Positions 1-7,659 are shown, counted from the stretch's first letter. The stretch: DNA of 42,698 nt from Anaerotignum sp. (GCA_020024455.1 JAHHTU010000020.1:1-42698), one strand, 5' to 3'. Program-made: numbers and translations. Notes: generated from the sequence alone by a model not told the origin.

Positions 1-464
1 GAGAAAAGCAGAAAGCAAAATTCATCTACGGCGTACTGGAAAAACAGTTCAGAGGATACTACGCAAAAGCAGAAAAGATTGCGAAAAAAGAAGGTATCCC
101 TGGTGAAAACCTGCTGATGCTGCTGGAAATGAGATTGGATAACGTAATGTTCCGTCTGGGCTACGGCAGAACAAGAAAAGAAGCAAGACAGATCGTACGT
201 CACAAACACATTACTGTAAATGGTAAGCCTGTAGATATTCCTTCTTATCAGGTAAAGGTTGGCGACGTGATAGAGGTAAAAGAAAAATACAAATCCATTC
301 AGAGATACAAGGATGTGCTGGATGTAACAGATGGCAGACTGGTTCCCGAATGGTTGAGTGCAAACCACGATGCCCTGACAGGCACTGTAGTTGCAAAACC
401 CACAAGAGCGCAGATTGATGTTCCTGTAGAAGAAACACTGATCGTCGAACTGTACTCTAAATAA
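1..464 (+). CDS. rpsD: 30S ribosomal protein S4, 3' part
   Basis: The reading frame is open from the left edge (first full codon at base 3) to a TAA at 462-464, so the N-terminal part lies outside the window. S4 is a primary 16S rRNA binding protein of the small subunit and, in many bacteria, a translational repressor of its own operon. The visible 153 residues hold the S4 RNA-binding domain: RLDNVMFRLGYGRTRKEARQ followed by the IVRHKHITVNGKPVDIPSYQ stretch, ending VEETLIVELYSK, as is usual for the family. It lies 87 bases upstream of rpoA, the normal order of this operon in Bacillota. Leucine is read almost only from CTG here, unlike the TTG-rich genes further right, as expected for a highly expressed gene. 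Confidence 0.97.
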   Translation, partial: EKQKAKFIYGVLEKQFRGYYAKAEKIAKKEGIPGENLLMLLEMRLDNVMFRLGYGRTRKEARQIVRHKHITVNGKPVDIPSYQVKVGDVIEVKEKYKSIQRYKDVLDVTDGRLVPEWLSANHDALTGTVVAKPTRAQIDVPVEETLIVELYSK

Positions 465-498
465 GAAACAACGATTGCGCAGTGAAGTCCATGTTTAT

Positions 499-520
499 GC
501 TGCAAGGTTTTCCTTGCAGC
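499..520 (+). other. 9-bp hairpin between rpsD and rpoA
   Basis: GCTGCAAGG and CCTTGCAGC form a perfect 9-bp stem around a TTTT loop, 16 bases upstream of the rpoA ribosome binding site. No U-run follows, so it is not a simple intrinsic terminator. It could be an RNA processing or stability element, or a pause site, between the S4 and alpha cistrons. The structure is plain in the sequence; its role is inferred. Confidence 0.6.
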
Positions 521-551
521 GATTTATAATAAAAAAGGGAGGTTTGAATGA

Positions 552-1511
552 GTGTTTGAATTTGAGAAACCTCGCATTGAGATTGCTGAGATGGCACCTG
601 ACGGAACATATGGTAAGTTTGTGGTAGAACCTTTGGAAAGAGGCTATGGTACAACATTGGGAAATTCTTTGAGAAGAATTCTGCTTTCCTCTTTGCCGGG
701 TGCAGCAGTTAGCAATGTAAAAATTGACGGCGTACTTCATGAATTTAGTGTCATTCCCGGCGTGAAAGAAGACGTGACGGAAATTATACTGAATTTGAAA
801 GGTCTGGCAATTAAAAACACCAGTGAAAGCAATGAACCAAAAATTGTGTATATCGACATGGAAGGCGAAGGCGAAGTCAAAGGTTCCGATATCAAAGCAG
901 ATGCAGATATCGAAATTTTGAACCCTGACCACCACATTGCAACTTTGTCCGGTGGTTCCAACAGCAAGCTGTATATGGAAATTACCATCAACAAAGGCCG
1001 TGGTTACATTGGTGCAGACAAAAACAAAAAAGACGATCAGCCAATCGGAATGCTTCCTGTGGATAGTATTTTCACACCGGTAACAAGAGTGAATTTCTTG
1101 GTGGAAAATACACGTGTTGGTCAGATTACTGACTATGACAAGCTTTCTCTGGAAGTATGGACAAACGGAACGATTGCACCTGATGATGCGGTAAGCTATG
1201 GTGCAAAAATTCTGAATGAACATTTGAATTTGTTCATTGACCTTTCCGATAATGCAAAAGATGCTTCTATTATGGTGGAAAAAGAAGAAGGCAAAAAAGA
1301 AAAAGTGCTTGAAATGAGCATTGAAGAATTGGATTTGTCTGTTCGTTCTTATAACTGCTTGAAACGTGCAAGCATTAACACCGTGGAAGACTTGGCAAAC
1401 AAAACGGAAGAAGAAATGATGAAAGTAAGAAATCTGGGTCGCAAGTCCTTGGAAGAAGTACTGAACAAAATGGCAGAATTGGGTTTGGCTTTGAGACCAA
1501 CCGATGAATAA
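552..1511 (+). CDS. rpoA: DNA-directed RNA polymerase subunit alpha
   Basis: This is the 319-residue alpha subunit, which dimerises to scaffold RNA polymerase assembly and contacts activators and UP elements. The N-terminal assembly domain runs to about residue 230 and includes the FEFEKPRIEIAE start and the ERGYGTTLGNSLRRILLSSL signature. A charged linker rich in E and K follows, then the C-terminal domain from about residue 250, with LDLSVRSYNCLKRA and VRNLGRKSLEEV. The start is GTG at 552: an in-frame TGA sits directly before it at 549-551, and AGGGAGG at 536-542 lies 9 bases upstream. An out-of-frame ATG at 548 opens a three-codon ORF (MSV, then TGA at 557-559) that overlaps this start. 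Length is normal for the family. Confidence 0.98.
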   Translation: MFEFEKPRIEIAEMAPDGTYGKFVVEPLERGYGTTLGNSLRRILLSSLPGAAVSNVKIDGVLHEFSVIPGVKEDVTEIILNLKGLAIKNTSESNEPKIVYIDMEGEGEVKGSDIKADADIEILNPDHHIATLSGGSNSKLYMEITINKGRGYIGADKNKKDDQPIGMLPVDSIFTPVTRVNFLVENTRVGQITDYDKLSLEVWTNGTIAPDDAVSYGAKILNEHLNLFIDLSDNAKDASIMVEKEEGKKEKVLEMSIEELDLSVRSYNCLKRASINTVEDLANKTEEEMMKVRNLGRKSLEEVLNKMAELGLALRPTDE

Positions 1512-1532
1512 TTCTGTCGGTTACTAATATTT

Positions 1533-1593
1533 ACTGCAAAATTACGACCGCACATAAGCCCGAAGAGTCGTGCGGTCGGGTTCAGTTTTGCAG
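1533..1593 (+). promoter_or_regulatory. nested stem structure in the rplQ leader
   Basis: Two nested inverted repeats fill the rpoA-rplQ spacer. The outer pair is CTGCAAAA (1534-1541) with TTTTGCAG (1586-1593). The inner pair is CGACCGCAC (1545-1553) with GTGCGGTCG (1570-1578), enclosing a 16-base loop. The structure ends 7 bases before AAGGAGG (1601-1607) of rplQ. Perfect complementarity in both helices points to a folded RNA that could set L17 translation relative to alpha or serve as a processing site. I do not recognise it as a named family. Confidence 0.5.
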
Positions 1594-1614
1594 GTGACAT
1601 AAGGAGGATGAACC

Positions 1615-2157
1615 ATGCACGCATCAGGATATAGAAAACTTGGCAAAGCAACTCCTCAGAGAAAAGCTCTGTTGAGAAACCAAGTAACAAATCTGTTGTA
1701 TCACGGTAAAATCAAAACAACAGAAACAAGAGCAAAAGAAGTAAGAAGAATTGCTGAAAAAATGATTACTCTGGCTGTAAAAGAAAAAGATAACTTCGAA
1801 GAAGTAGAAGTATCTGCAAAAGTTGCAAAAAAAGATGCAAACGGCAAAAGAGTAAAAGAAGTGGTAAATGGTAAAAAAGTAACTGTTTATGATGAAGTGA
1901 AAAAAACAGTGAAAAAAGACAAACCTTCCAGATTGGCTGCAAGACGTCAACTGTTGTCTTACCTGTACCCTGTAACAGAAGTGCCTGCTGATGGTAAAAA
2001 AGTGAGAGCAAACACCAAAAAAGTAGACATGGTTGCAAAAATGTTTGATGAAATCGCTCCGAAATACGTTGGCCGTAATGGTGGTTACACAAGAATTGTG
2101 AAACTGGGTGCTCGTAAAGGCGACGGTGCAATGGAAGTTATCATCGAATTGGTTTAA
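1615..2157 (+). CDS. rplQ: 50S ribosomal protein L17, long form
   Basis: L17 is a large-subunit protein that lines the outer end of the peptide exit tunnel. The start HASGYRKLGKATPQRKALLR and the C-terminal stretch with NGGYTRIVKLGARKGDGAME are diagnostic. At 180 residues it is much longer than the usual 113-130. The excess is a lysine- and valine-rich insertion at about residues 61-115, between the helix ending MITLAVKEKDN and the LAARRQLLSYLYP segment. The reading frame is intact, and longer L17 forms occur in Lachnospiraceae-type Clostridia. AAGGAGG at 1601-1607 sets the ATG. It is the last gene of the operon, followed by a strong terminator. Confidence 0.96.
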   Translation: MHASGYRKLGKATPQRKALLRNQVTNLLYHGKIKTTETRAKEVRRIAEKMITLAVKEKDNFEEVEVSAKVAKKDANGKRVKEVVNGKKVTVYDEVKKTVKKDKPSRLAARRQLLSYLYPVTEVPADGKKVRANTKKVDMVAKMFDEIAPKYVGRNGGYTRIVKLGARKGDGAMEVIIELV

Positions 2158-2170
2158 TATGCAAAATAAA

Positions 2171-2213
2171 ACAGATAAAGCATTGTAGATACAGTGTTTT
2201 ATCTGTTTTTTTA
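2171..2213. terminator. bidirectional terminator after rplQ
   Basis: A 17-bp stem (2171-2187 with 2190-2206, including two G-U pairs) is followed by a T-run at 2206-2212, giving an intrinsic terminator for rplQ. Read in the other direction, the same stem is followed by a T-rich stretch (complement of 2161-2170), so it can also end the convergent minus-strand pair whose last stop codon is at 2214-2216. Confidence 0.9.
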
Positions 2214-2618
2214 TTATAGATTTCCCTCTACTACGATAACATCGGTGTATTGCAATGCTTTGGAAAGCCAAAGCAAAAGATATACATAAAAATCACGATG
2301 GGTACGGGATTGGTTTGGCAAATCGTTTTGTATTTGCGTCATCAACTGCTGCCAATCCGTTTTCCCAATCCAGTTGTCCCAACAAAAATCAAATGCAGGT
2401 TGCACTTCTTTTGTATCAGGATTTGTGCAGGGGAATATATTCCTGAAATAGGGCAAAAGCAATGGTTCTGCATCTTCCATGCATACCCGCAAAACGGTAG
2501 GACAATCATGCCAGTCCTCCCAAGTGGGGTTGGTGGCGTTGGGATTGACAGGATAAAATTGGATACAAATTTTGGATTTGCGTGGTGCGAAAAGACGTAA
2601 TGTGATTTGTTTTGTCAA
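2214..2618 (-). CDS. hypothetical protein, possibly an immunity protein
   Basis: This is a 134-residue soluble protein that I do not recognise. It has no signal peptide or membrane segment. It is rich in aromatic residues and tryptophan, with a motif around FDFCWDNWIGKTDWQ near residues 75-90, the type of composition common in small immunity proteins of polymorphic toxin systems. The start is TTG at 2616-2618 and overlaps the TGA stop of the upstream gene (TTGA), so translation is likely coupled. A GGAGGG site at 2625-2630 supports this start. The two genes form a short operon convergent with rplQ. The immunity assignment is inference from size, composition and pairing; no toxin gene is nearby. 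Confidence 0.7.
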   Translation of the reverse strand: MTKQITLRLFAPRKSKICIQFYPVNPNATNPTWEDWHDCPTVLRVCMEDAEPLLLPYFRNIFPCTNPDTKEVQPAFDFCWDNWIGKTDWQQLMTQIQNDLPNQSRTHRDFYVYLLLWLSKALQYTDVIVVEGNL

Positions 2619-3124
2619 GACAAGCCCTCCTTTGGTTCTTGTAATGTGGATATGATATTCTGTGCAAATACAGTAATATCTTCATTTGGGTGTTGTGTCA
2701 GTTGTTGAAATGTCTGTATATCCTGTTTGAGTTTAGACCGAAGTTGTGACTGCCATGTATGAGATGGGGCATCATCTGTGGTGCAAGCGGCAAAGCCATA
2801 AAAAATATCCAGTATTTCCATTTGTAAATCCGTGTCTAAGATTTGTAATCCATCATATAAAATATCATAAGCAAGCAGTGCCGCAGAAGAAACATATGCG
2901 TGTTGATGGCACAAGGCACACCATAGAGCATGACTTGCTTGCAGGGCGATTGTTTTATCGTCAGAAAACAAATTGGTGAAAGATTGGGCAAATTTTTTCA
3001 TATTTTCGATATGTTTTGAAAACGGTGTATCTGCTAGGCTGCTGTATGCGGTTTCGTAGCAAGACCAATCTATGGCGGCTATTTTTTGTTTGATATGTGC
3101 TTTGCGAGCATTTTCTGATGTCAT
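2615..3124 (-). CDS. hypothetical helical protein
   Basis: This 169-residue protein is predicted to be nearly all helical and cytoplasmic, with repeated helix pairs such as IALQASHALWCALCHQH and SAALLAYDILYDGLQ that suggest a HEAT- or ARM-like bundle. No family is recognised with certainty. It starts at ATG 3122-3124 and is the first gene of a two-gene minus-strand operon, overlapping the downstream gene by 4 bases. The promoter at 3155-3183 (complement) fits. Two small unknown soluble genes wedged between the ribosomal operon and ecfA1 look like an accessory insertion in an otherwise conserved gene order. Toxin immunity is one possibility but is unproven. Confidence 0.7.
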   Translation of the reverse strand: MTSENARKAHIKQKIAAIDWSCYETAYSSLADTPFSKHIENMKKFAQSFTNLFSDDKTIALQASHALWCALCHQHAYVSSAALLAYDILYDGLQILDTDLQMEILDIFYGFAACTTDDAPSHTWQSQLRSKLKQDIQTFQQLTQHPNEDITVFAQNIISTLQEPKEGLS

Positions 3125-3154
3125 ATTGCATCACAACCCTTTGTTTTTTGCTTT

Positions 3155-3183
3155 ATTTTAACATGGTATGCCCAAGGGAACAA
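3155..3183 (-). promoter_or_regulatory. sigma-A-type promoter for the minus-strand pair
   Basis: On the minus strand, TTGTTC (3178-3183) and TAAAAT (3155-3160) are separated by 17 bases. Transcription would begin near 3148, about 24 bases before the ATG at 3124. It lies back to back with the ecfA1 promoter, only 13 bases away. Confidence 0.6.
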
Positions 3184-3196
3184 TAGGGAGTTTTTC

Positions 3197-3225
3197 TTGA
3201 CTTTTCACAGAAAAACAGGTATCTT
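3197..3225 (+). promoter_or_regulatory. sigma-A-type promoter for ecfA1
   Basis: TTGACT (3197-3202) and TATCTT (3220-3225) have a 17-base spacer. The predicted start near 3232 leaves a leader of about 45 bases before ATG 3278. The promoter makes the ECF operon independent of the ribosomal operon upstream. Confidence 0.65.
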
Positions 3226-3277
3226 ATTGATAGCTGTGAGTAATTTTTACCATAGACTTTGGAAAGGTGGAAAAACA

Positions 3278-4144
3278 ATGAACATGGTCAAGGCGGAAGG
3301 TCTGACATATTCCTATACCAAAATATTGGAAACAGACCACGGCACAGAAGAACAAAGAGTAACTGCTTTGAAAGATGTCAATATCACAATCAATCAAGGC
3401 GATTTTGTGGCAGTGTTGGGACATAACGGTTCCGGAAAATCAACATTTGCAAAACATATCAATGCATTATTGCAACCAACAGAAGGAACCATTTGGGTAG
3501 AAAATATGGACACCAAAGATGATACCTTGGTTTGGGAAATCAGACAAACCGCAGGTATGGTATTTCAAAATCCGGACAACCAGTTGGTGGCAACCATTGT
3601 GGAAGAGGATATTGCATTTGGCCCAGAAAATATGGGTATAGAGCCAAAAGAAATCAGAAAACGTGTAGATGAGGCTTTGGCAACGGTGGGTATGAGCGAA
3701 TATGCCACACACGCACCCTCTAAATTGAGCGGGGGACAAAAGCAAAGAATTGCCATTGCAGGGGTTTTGGCAATGAAACCAAAATGTATCGTATTGGACG
3801 AACCAACAGCAATGTTAGACCCTGTAGGACGCAGAGAAGTGATGGAAACCATTGAGCGTTTGAATAAAGAAGAAGGTATCACGATGATTTTGATTACCCA
3901 TTATATGGACGAGGCTGTGCGTGCGGATAAAGTATATGTCATTGATGATGGGGATTTGGTGATGGAAGGTACACCAAAAGAAATCTTTTCACAGGTGGAA
4001 CGTTTGCAGGCATATGGTTTAGATGTGCCGCAGGTGACGGAAGTGACATATTTATTACGAAAAGAGGGCATTGATTTGCCAGCGGATATTTTAACAACAG
4101 AAGAAATGGTAGGTGCAATATGTCAATACAAATCAACCATTTGA
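3278..4144 (+). CDS. ecfA1: energy-coupling factor transporter ATPase EcfA1
   Basis: This is one of two ABC ATPases that, with EcfT, power vitamin and micronutrient uptake by interchangeable S-components. The 288-residue protein shows Walker A GHNGSGKST (48-56), Q-loop FQNPDNQ near 96-102, signature LSGGQKQR (150-157), Walker B IVLDEPTAMLD (171-181) and switch His208. The frame stays open back to a TTG at 3197, but that codon is the -35 box. ATG 3278, preceded by an AAAGGTGG site, gives the family-typical N-terminus. It overlaps ecfA2 by 25 bases. No S-component gene is adjacent, so this is the shared (group II) module serving S-components encoded elsewhere. Confidence 0.95.
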   Translation: MNMVKAEGLTYSYTKILETDHGTEEQRVTALKDVNITINQGDFVAVLGHNGSGKSTFAKHINALLQPTEGTIWVENMDTKDDTLVWEIRQTAGMVFQNPDNQLVATIVEEDIAFGPENMGIEPKEIRKRVDEALATVGMSEYATHAPSKLSGGQKQRIAIAGVLAMKPKCIVLDEPTAMLDPVGRREVMETIERLNKEEGITMILITHYMDEAVRADKVYVIDDGDLVMEGTPKEIFSQVERLQAYGLDVPQVTEVTYLLRKEGIDLPADILTTEEMVGAICQYKSTI

Positions 4145-4977
4145 CACATATTTATAACCCCGATTCAGCGTTTCAAAAAGTGGCTTTGGACGATGTGAAT
4201 TTAGAAATCCAAAAAGGGGAATTTATTGGTCTGATTGGACATACGGGGTCCGGAAAATCAACTTTAATTCAACATTTGAACGGGATTATTTCCCCTACTT
4301 GCGGCGAAATACTGTTAGATGGGGAAAATATACACAAAGATAAAACAAAACTCAAAGAAGTGCGTCGCCGTATTGGCTTGGCGTTTCAATATCCCGAATA
4401 TCAGTTGTTTGAAATGAGTGTATATAAAGACGTTGCGTTTGGCCCAACCAATTTGAAATGGACAGAACAGGAAATTCATCAAAGTGTGGTCAATGCTTTG
4501 GAAATGGTTGGTATTCCCGAAAGCCTGTATGACAAATCGCCGTTTGAACTCTCCGGCGGACAGAAACGTCGTGTTGCCATTGCAGGTGTTTTGGCAATGA
4601 ATCCGGAAGTGTTGATTTTGGACGAGCCAACCGCAGGATTAGACCCTAAGGGGCGTGACGAAATTTTGGCAGCAATCAAAGAATTGCATGACAAAAGAGG
4701 AATTACCGTCATATTGGTGAGCCATAGCATGGAAGATGTTGCAAAATTGGTGGACAGAATTATTGTGATGCACAAAGGCAAAGCGGCAATGCAAGGTACA
4801 CCAAAAGAAATATTTGCACACGTTACCAAATTGGAGCAGATGGGATTGGCGGCACCACAGGTGAGCTATGTGTTTGCGGCATTGAAACAAAAGGGGTATG
4901 ATGTGCCAACGGACATTTATACCATTGAAGAAGCAAAACAAGCATTATATACATTGTTGAAGCAGGTGAAAGTATGA
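4120..4977 (+). CDS. ecfA2: energy-coupling factor transporter ATPase EcfA2
   Basis: This is the second ECF ATPase, 285 residues, forming a heterodimer with EcfA1 below EcfT at the membrane. Motifs are Walker A GHTGSGKST (40-48), Q-loop FQYPEYQLF (89-97), LSGGQKRR (144-151) and LILDEPTAGLD (165-175), followed by the LVSHSMEDV switch region. Its ATG lies within the last 25 bases of ecfA1, and its TGA overlaps the ecfT ATG (ATGA), so the three genes are translationally coupled. All catalytic residues are present. Confidence 0.95.
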   Translation: MSIQINHLTHIYNPDSAFQKVALDDVNLEIQKGEFIGLIGHTGSGKSTLIQHLNGIISPTCGEILLDGENIHKDKTKLKEVRRRIGLAFQYPEYQLFEMSVYKDVAFGPTNLKWTEQEIHQSVVNALEMVGIPESLYDKSPFELSGGQKRRVAIAGVLAMNPEVLILDEPTAGLDPKGRDEILAAIKELHDKRGITVILVSHSMEDVAKLVDRIIVMHKGKAAMQGTPKEIFAHVTKLEQMGLAAPQVSYVFAALKQKGYDVPTDIYTIEEAKQALYTLLKQVKV

Positions 4978-5798
4978 TACGAGATATTACCATTGGGCAA
5001 TATTACCCAAGCAATTCTGTGGTGCATCGCTTAGATGCAAGAGTGAAAATTCTGATGACATTTTTATTTATTGTATCTTTGTTTGTGGTGGATACATTGA
5101 TGGGATATGTTTTGGTGACGCTATTGTTGGGGGCAGTCATTCGGGTTTCCAAAGTGCCGTTAAAATTTATGTTGCGTGGGCTGAAAAGTATCATGATTAT
5201 CATTTTATTTACGGCATTTATCAATTTGTTTTTGACCAGAGGCGAGCATATCGTTTGGCAAGTCGGCTTTCTGAAATTGACGGAAGAAGGCATTTATATG
5301 GCAATCAAAATGTGTGTGCGTTTGGTGCTTTTGATTGTGGGTTCTTCTTTATTAACGTTAACCACAACACCCATACAGTTGACAGATGGGATTGAATATA
5401 TTTTGAAGCCATTGAAAAAAATCGGTGTGCCTGCACATGAAATTGCTATGATGATGACCATTGCGTTGCGGTTTATTCCGACATTGTTAGACGAAACAGA
5501 CAAAATTATCAAGGCACAACAGGCAAGAGGTGCGGATTTTGACACAGGCAATTTGTTGCAAAAAGCAAAAAGCATGATACCCATATTGGTACCATTATTT
5601 ATTTCTGCATTTCGTCGTGCGGAAGAATTGGCAATGGCGATGGAAGCCAGATGTTACCATGGGGACGAGCATAGAACCCGTATGCATATGATGCAGTTGC
5701 AAAAGCGGGATTATACTGCAATCGTATGTGGTGTGGTCTATGGTTGTGTTGCAATCGGCATCAGAGTGGCAGCTAATTATATGCCATTTTTGATTTGA
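4974..5798 (+). CDS. ecfT: energy-coupling factor transmembrane protein EcfT
   Basis: This is the 274-residue scaffold subunit that couples the ATPase pair to the S-component. It opens with the conserved GQYYPSNSVVHRLDARVKI segment, has about five to six membrane spans (roughly 25-65, 85-105, 110-130 and two near the C-terminus), and carries the two coupling helices with Ala-Arg motifs, QQARGAD near 182-188 and AMEARCY near 222-228. The second motif reads ARC instead of ARG, a common variant. The ATGA overlap with ecfA2 fixes the start. The ecfA1-ecfA2-ecfT order near ribosomal protein genes is typical of Bacillota. Confidence 0.94.
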   Translation: MIRDITIGQYYPSNSVVHRLDARVKILMTFLFIVSLFVVDTLMGYVLVTLLLGAVIRVSKVPLKFMLRGLKSIMIIILFTAFINLFLTRGEHIVWQVGFLKLTEEGIYMAIKMCVRLVLLIVGSSLLTLTTTPIQLTDGIEYILKPLKKIGVPAHEIAMMMTIALRFIPTLLDETDKIIKAQQARGADFDTGNLLQKAKSMIPILVPLFISAFRRAEELAMAMEARCYHGDEHRTRMHMMQLQKRDYTAIVCGVVYGCVAIGIRVAANYMPFLI

Positions 5799-5836
5799 AT
5801 GTTGTGATTTCTATTTTATGTAAATCAATCCTTTGC

Positions 5837-5868
5837 AGGTTTCCGAAGTATATATGCTTTGGAAACCT
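5837..5868 (+). other. 12-bp hairpin between ecfT and the acyltransferase gene
   Basis: AGGTTTCCGAAG (5837-5848) pairs with CTTTGGAAACCT (5857-5868) in a 12-bp stem with one G-U pair and an 8-base loop. No T-run follows, so it is not a classic terminator. It ends 12 bases before GGAGGG (5881-5886) of the next gene and may attenuate or process the transcript. A weak promoter-like pair, TTGATT (5790-5795) and TATTTT (5812-5817), lies upstream. Confidence 0.5.
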
Positions 5869-5890
5869 CTATACGTTATAGGAGGGAAAA

Positions 5891-6913
5891 ATGAGAAATC
5901 GAGAAATTTCGTTTGTCAATGTGGTATTGTGTCTTTTGGTGATGTGGATTCATATTTGTTCGCCCGCAATCACAGGATTGCCAAAAGAAAGTATGACATT
6001 TTTGGGTATTTATGTGCCATGGCGGTTGTCGGCGTTTGTGGTGCAGGCATTTTTGTTTTTATCGGCGTTGAAATTGTTTTTGTCCAAAAAAGAAGTCAAA
6101 TACAGTCGGTTTTTATGGGGCAGATGTAAAAAAATCGGTTTGCCGTATGTGGTTGCGGTTTTGATTTCTTATATTGGTTTGATTTATTTTGGTTTTTATG
6201 TGTTTGATTGGCGGTTTTTGCTGCGGTCGTTGTTTGTGGGAGATATGATTGCTCCTTTTTATTTTGTGGTGATTATATTTCAATTTTATCTCTTGTTGCC
6301 TGTTTGGCAATGGATTGTGGGACGTTTGCCGATGTGTGCGGTGTTGGTTGCGGCAGTGCTGGTCAATCGCATATTTCTTGGGTATTTTCCGCAAATGCTA
6401 AACCTTGTTTTGCCAGATGTGGCATTTGCATATAATGACCGTATCTTTACCTCTTATTTGATATATTGGATATTGGGTTGTTATGCGGGGCAATATTATG
6501 ATGTCTTTTTGCAAAAAATTAAGCAATATGGTGCTTGGATTTGCGGAGTATTTGTTTTGATGGCAGGTGTGAATGCTTCTTTGAGTTATGGTATGACAAG
6601 AGGATTTTTCCAAATCGGATATTTGGAAGATATCCATATGTTGTATGTGTTATCAGCGATATTGTTTCTGTTTTGGGTGGCAGAACAGGGTGGCAAAGCA
6701 TTGTTACGCTTTTCATTGTTCCAAGGCATAGATGGTTTGAGTTTTTATTTGTATTTATACCATGGGATACTGTTATATTATATACAAATGAGGTTGTTGT
6801 CCGGTGTATCAAGTTTGCCGATGGTGGTATTGGGACGAGCGTTTTATTGCTATGGGGCGGCATTGATTGCGGCATACGTTTTTCTGTTTTGGAAAAGGAG
6901 GCGAAAGGCATGA
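5891..6913 (+). CDS. membrane acyltransferase, family 3 type
   Basis: This 340-residue protein has about ten hydrophobic spans and looks like an acyltransferase-3 family enzyme, which moves acyl groups (often acetyl) onto cell-surface glycans or peptidoglycan across the membrane. The N-terminal span NVVLCLLVMWIHIC carries the His expected in this family, and a second conserved region, GIDGLSFYLYLYHGILLYYI, lies near residue 280-300 with another His. The substrate cannot be read from the sequence. GGAGGG at 5881-5886 supports ATG 5891. Its TGA overlaps the ATG of truA, so the two are coupled, although their functions are unrelated. Codon use is rich in TTG and TTT, fitting a membrane protein. 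Confidence 0.85.
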   Translation: MRNREISFVNVVLCLLVMWIHICSPAITGLPKESMTFLGIYVPWRLSAFVVQAFLFLSALKLFLSKKEVKYSRFLWGRCKKIGLPYVVAVLISYIGLIYFGFYVFDWRFLLRSLFVGDMIAPFYFVVIIFQFYLLLPVWQWIVGRLPMCAVLVAAVLVNRIFLGYFPQMLNLVLPDVAFAYNDRIFTSYLIYWILGCYAGQYYDVFLQKIKQYGAWICGVFVLMAGVNASLSYGMTRGFFQIGYLEDIHMLYVLSAILFLFWVAEQGGKALLRFSLFQGIDGLSFYLYLYHGILLYYIQMRLLSGVSSLPMVVLGRAFYCYGAALIAAYVFLFWKRRRKA

Positions 6914-7659
6914 GAATATTATTGACAATCGCATACGATGGGACAAGATACAGCGGTTGGCAAAAACAAAAAGCAAAAGAAGTCGTGACCGTAGAGGGCA
7001 CATTGGAGCAGGGACTGCGTGCCTTGTTTCGTTCTGAAACATTGGAATGCATTGGGGCAAGCAGAACAGACAGAGGGGTACACGCATTGGGACAACGTGC
7101 AGTCATTGATGTGGATACCACTATACCGGCAAACAAAATTCCATTTGCCATTCGCCCATTTTTGCCGGAGGATATCGTGGTGACAGCAGCAGAGGTCGTA
7201 CCGGACGATTTTCACCCTAGATTTGATTGTGTCAAAAAAACATATGAATACCGCATTTGGCAGAGTCCTTTCCGAAACCCCAAAGAGCGGTTATACAGTA
7301 CATTTGTACATGAGAAATTAGACATTGCAGCCATGCAGCAAGGTGCAAAGGCTTTTATCGGCACACATGATTTTGCAGCGTTTTGTGCAGCAGGCAGCAG
7401 TGTGGTATCCACGGTACGCACCATATTTGACTGTGATGTCAAACAGGAAGGAAACTGTATTTGCATATTGGTGACAGGGGACGGATTTTTATACAATATG
7501 GTGCGGATATTGGCAGGTACATTGATTGCGGTGGGACAGGGCAAAAAAAATGCACAAGATGTGGCAGCCATCATTGCCTCCAAGGACAGACGCAATGCCG
7601 GACAGACCGCAGAGCCGCAAGGCTTGACTTTACTTGAAATTTATTATGATTTCGCATGA
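6910..7659 (+). CDS. truA: tRNA pseudouridine(38-40) synthase TruA
   Basis: TruA isomerises uridines 38-40 in the anticodon stem of many tRNAs. The 249-residue protein starts LLTIAYDGTRYSGWQKQ and carries the active-site motif SRTDRGVHALGQ with catalytic Asp54. Further conserved stretches are DDFHPRFDCVKKTYEYRIW and GDGFLYNMVRILAGTLIAVG. The frame is open further upstream, but ATG 6910, overlapping the acyltransferase TGA and preceded by AAGGAGG (6895-6901), gives the normal N-terminus. truA upstream of rplM-rpsI is conserved in Bacillota. Confidence 0.96.
   Translation: MRILLTIAYDGTRYSGWQKQKAKEVVTVEGTLEQGLRALFRSETLECIGASRTDRGVHALGQRAVIDVDTTIPANKIPFAIRPFLPEDIVVTAAEVVPDDFHPRFDCVKKTYEYRIWQSPFRNPKERLYSTFVHEKLDIAAMQQGAKAFIGTHDFAAFCAAGSSVVSTVRTIFDCDVKQEGNCICILVTGDGFLYNMVRILAGTLIAVGQGKKNAQDVAAIIASKDRRNAGQTAEPQGLTLLEIYYDFA

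Noticed and set aside
499..520. Hairpin considered as an intrinsic terminator between rpsD and rpoA
   Set aside because: No T-run follows and the two genes are normally cotranscribed, so it is listed as a structure only.
495..1223. 242-codon open frame on the minus strand inside rpoA
   Set aside because: It is the reverse shadow of a certain gene; its translation has no family features and no ribosome binding site.
3197..3277. TTG 3197 as an upstream start of ecfA1
   Set aside because: The codon coincides with the -35 box and the added 27 residues are not conserved-looking; ATG 3278 has the ribosome binding site.
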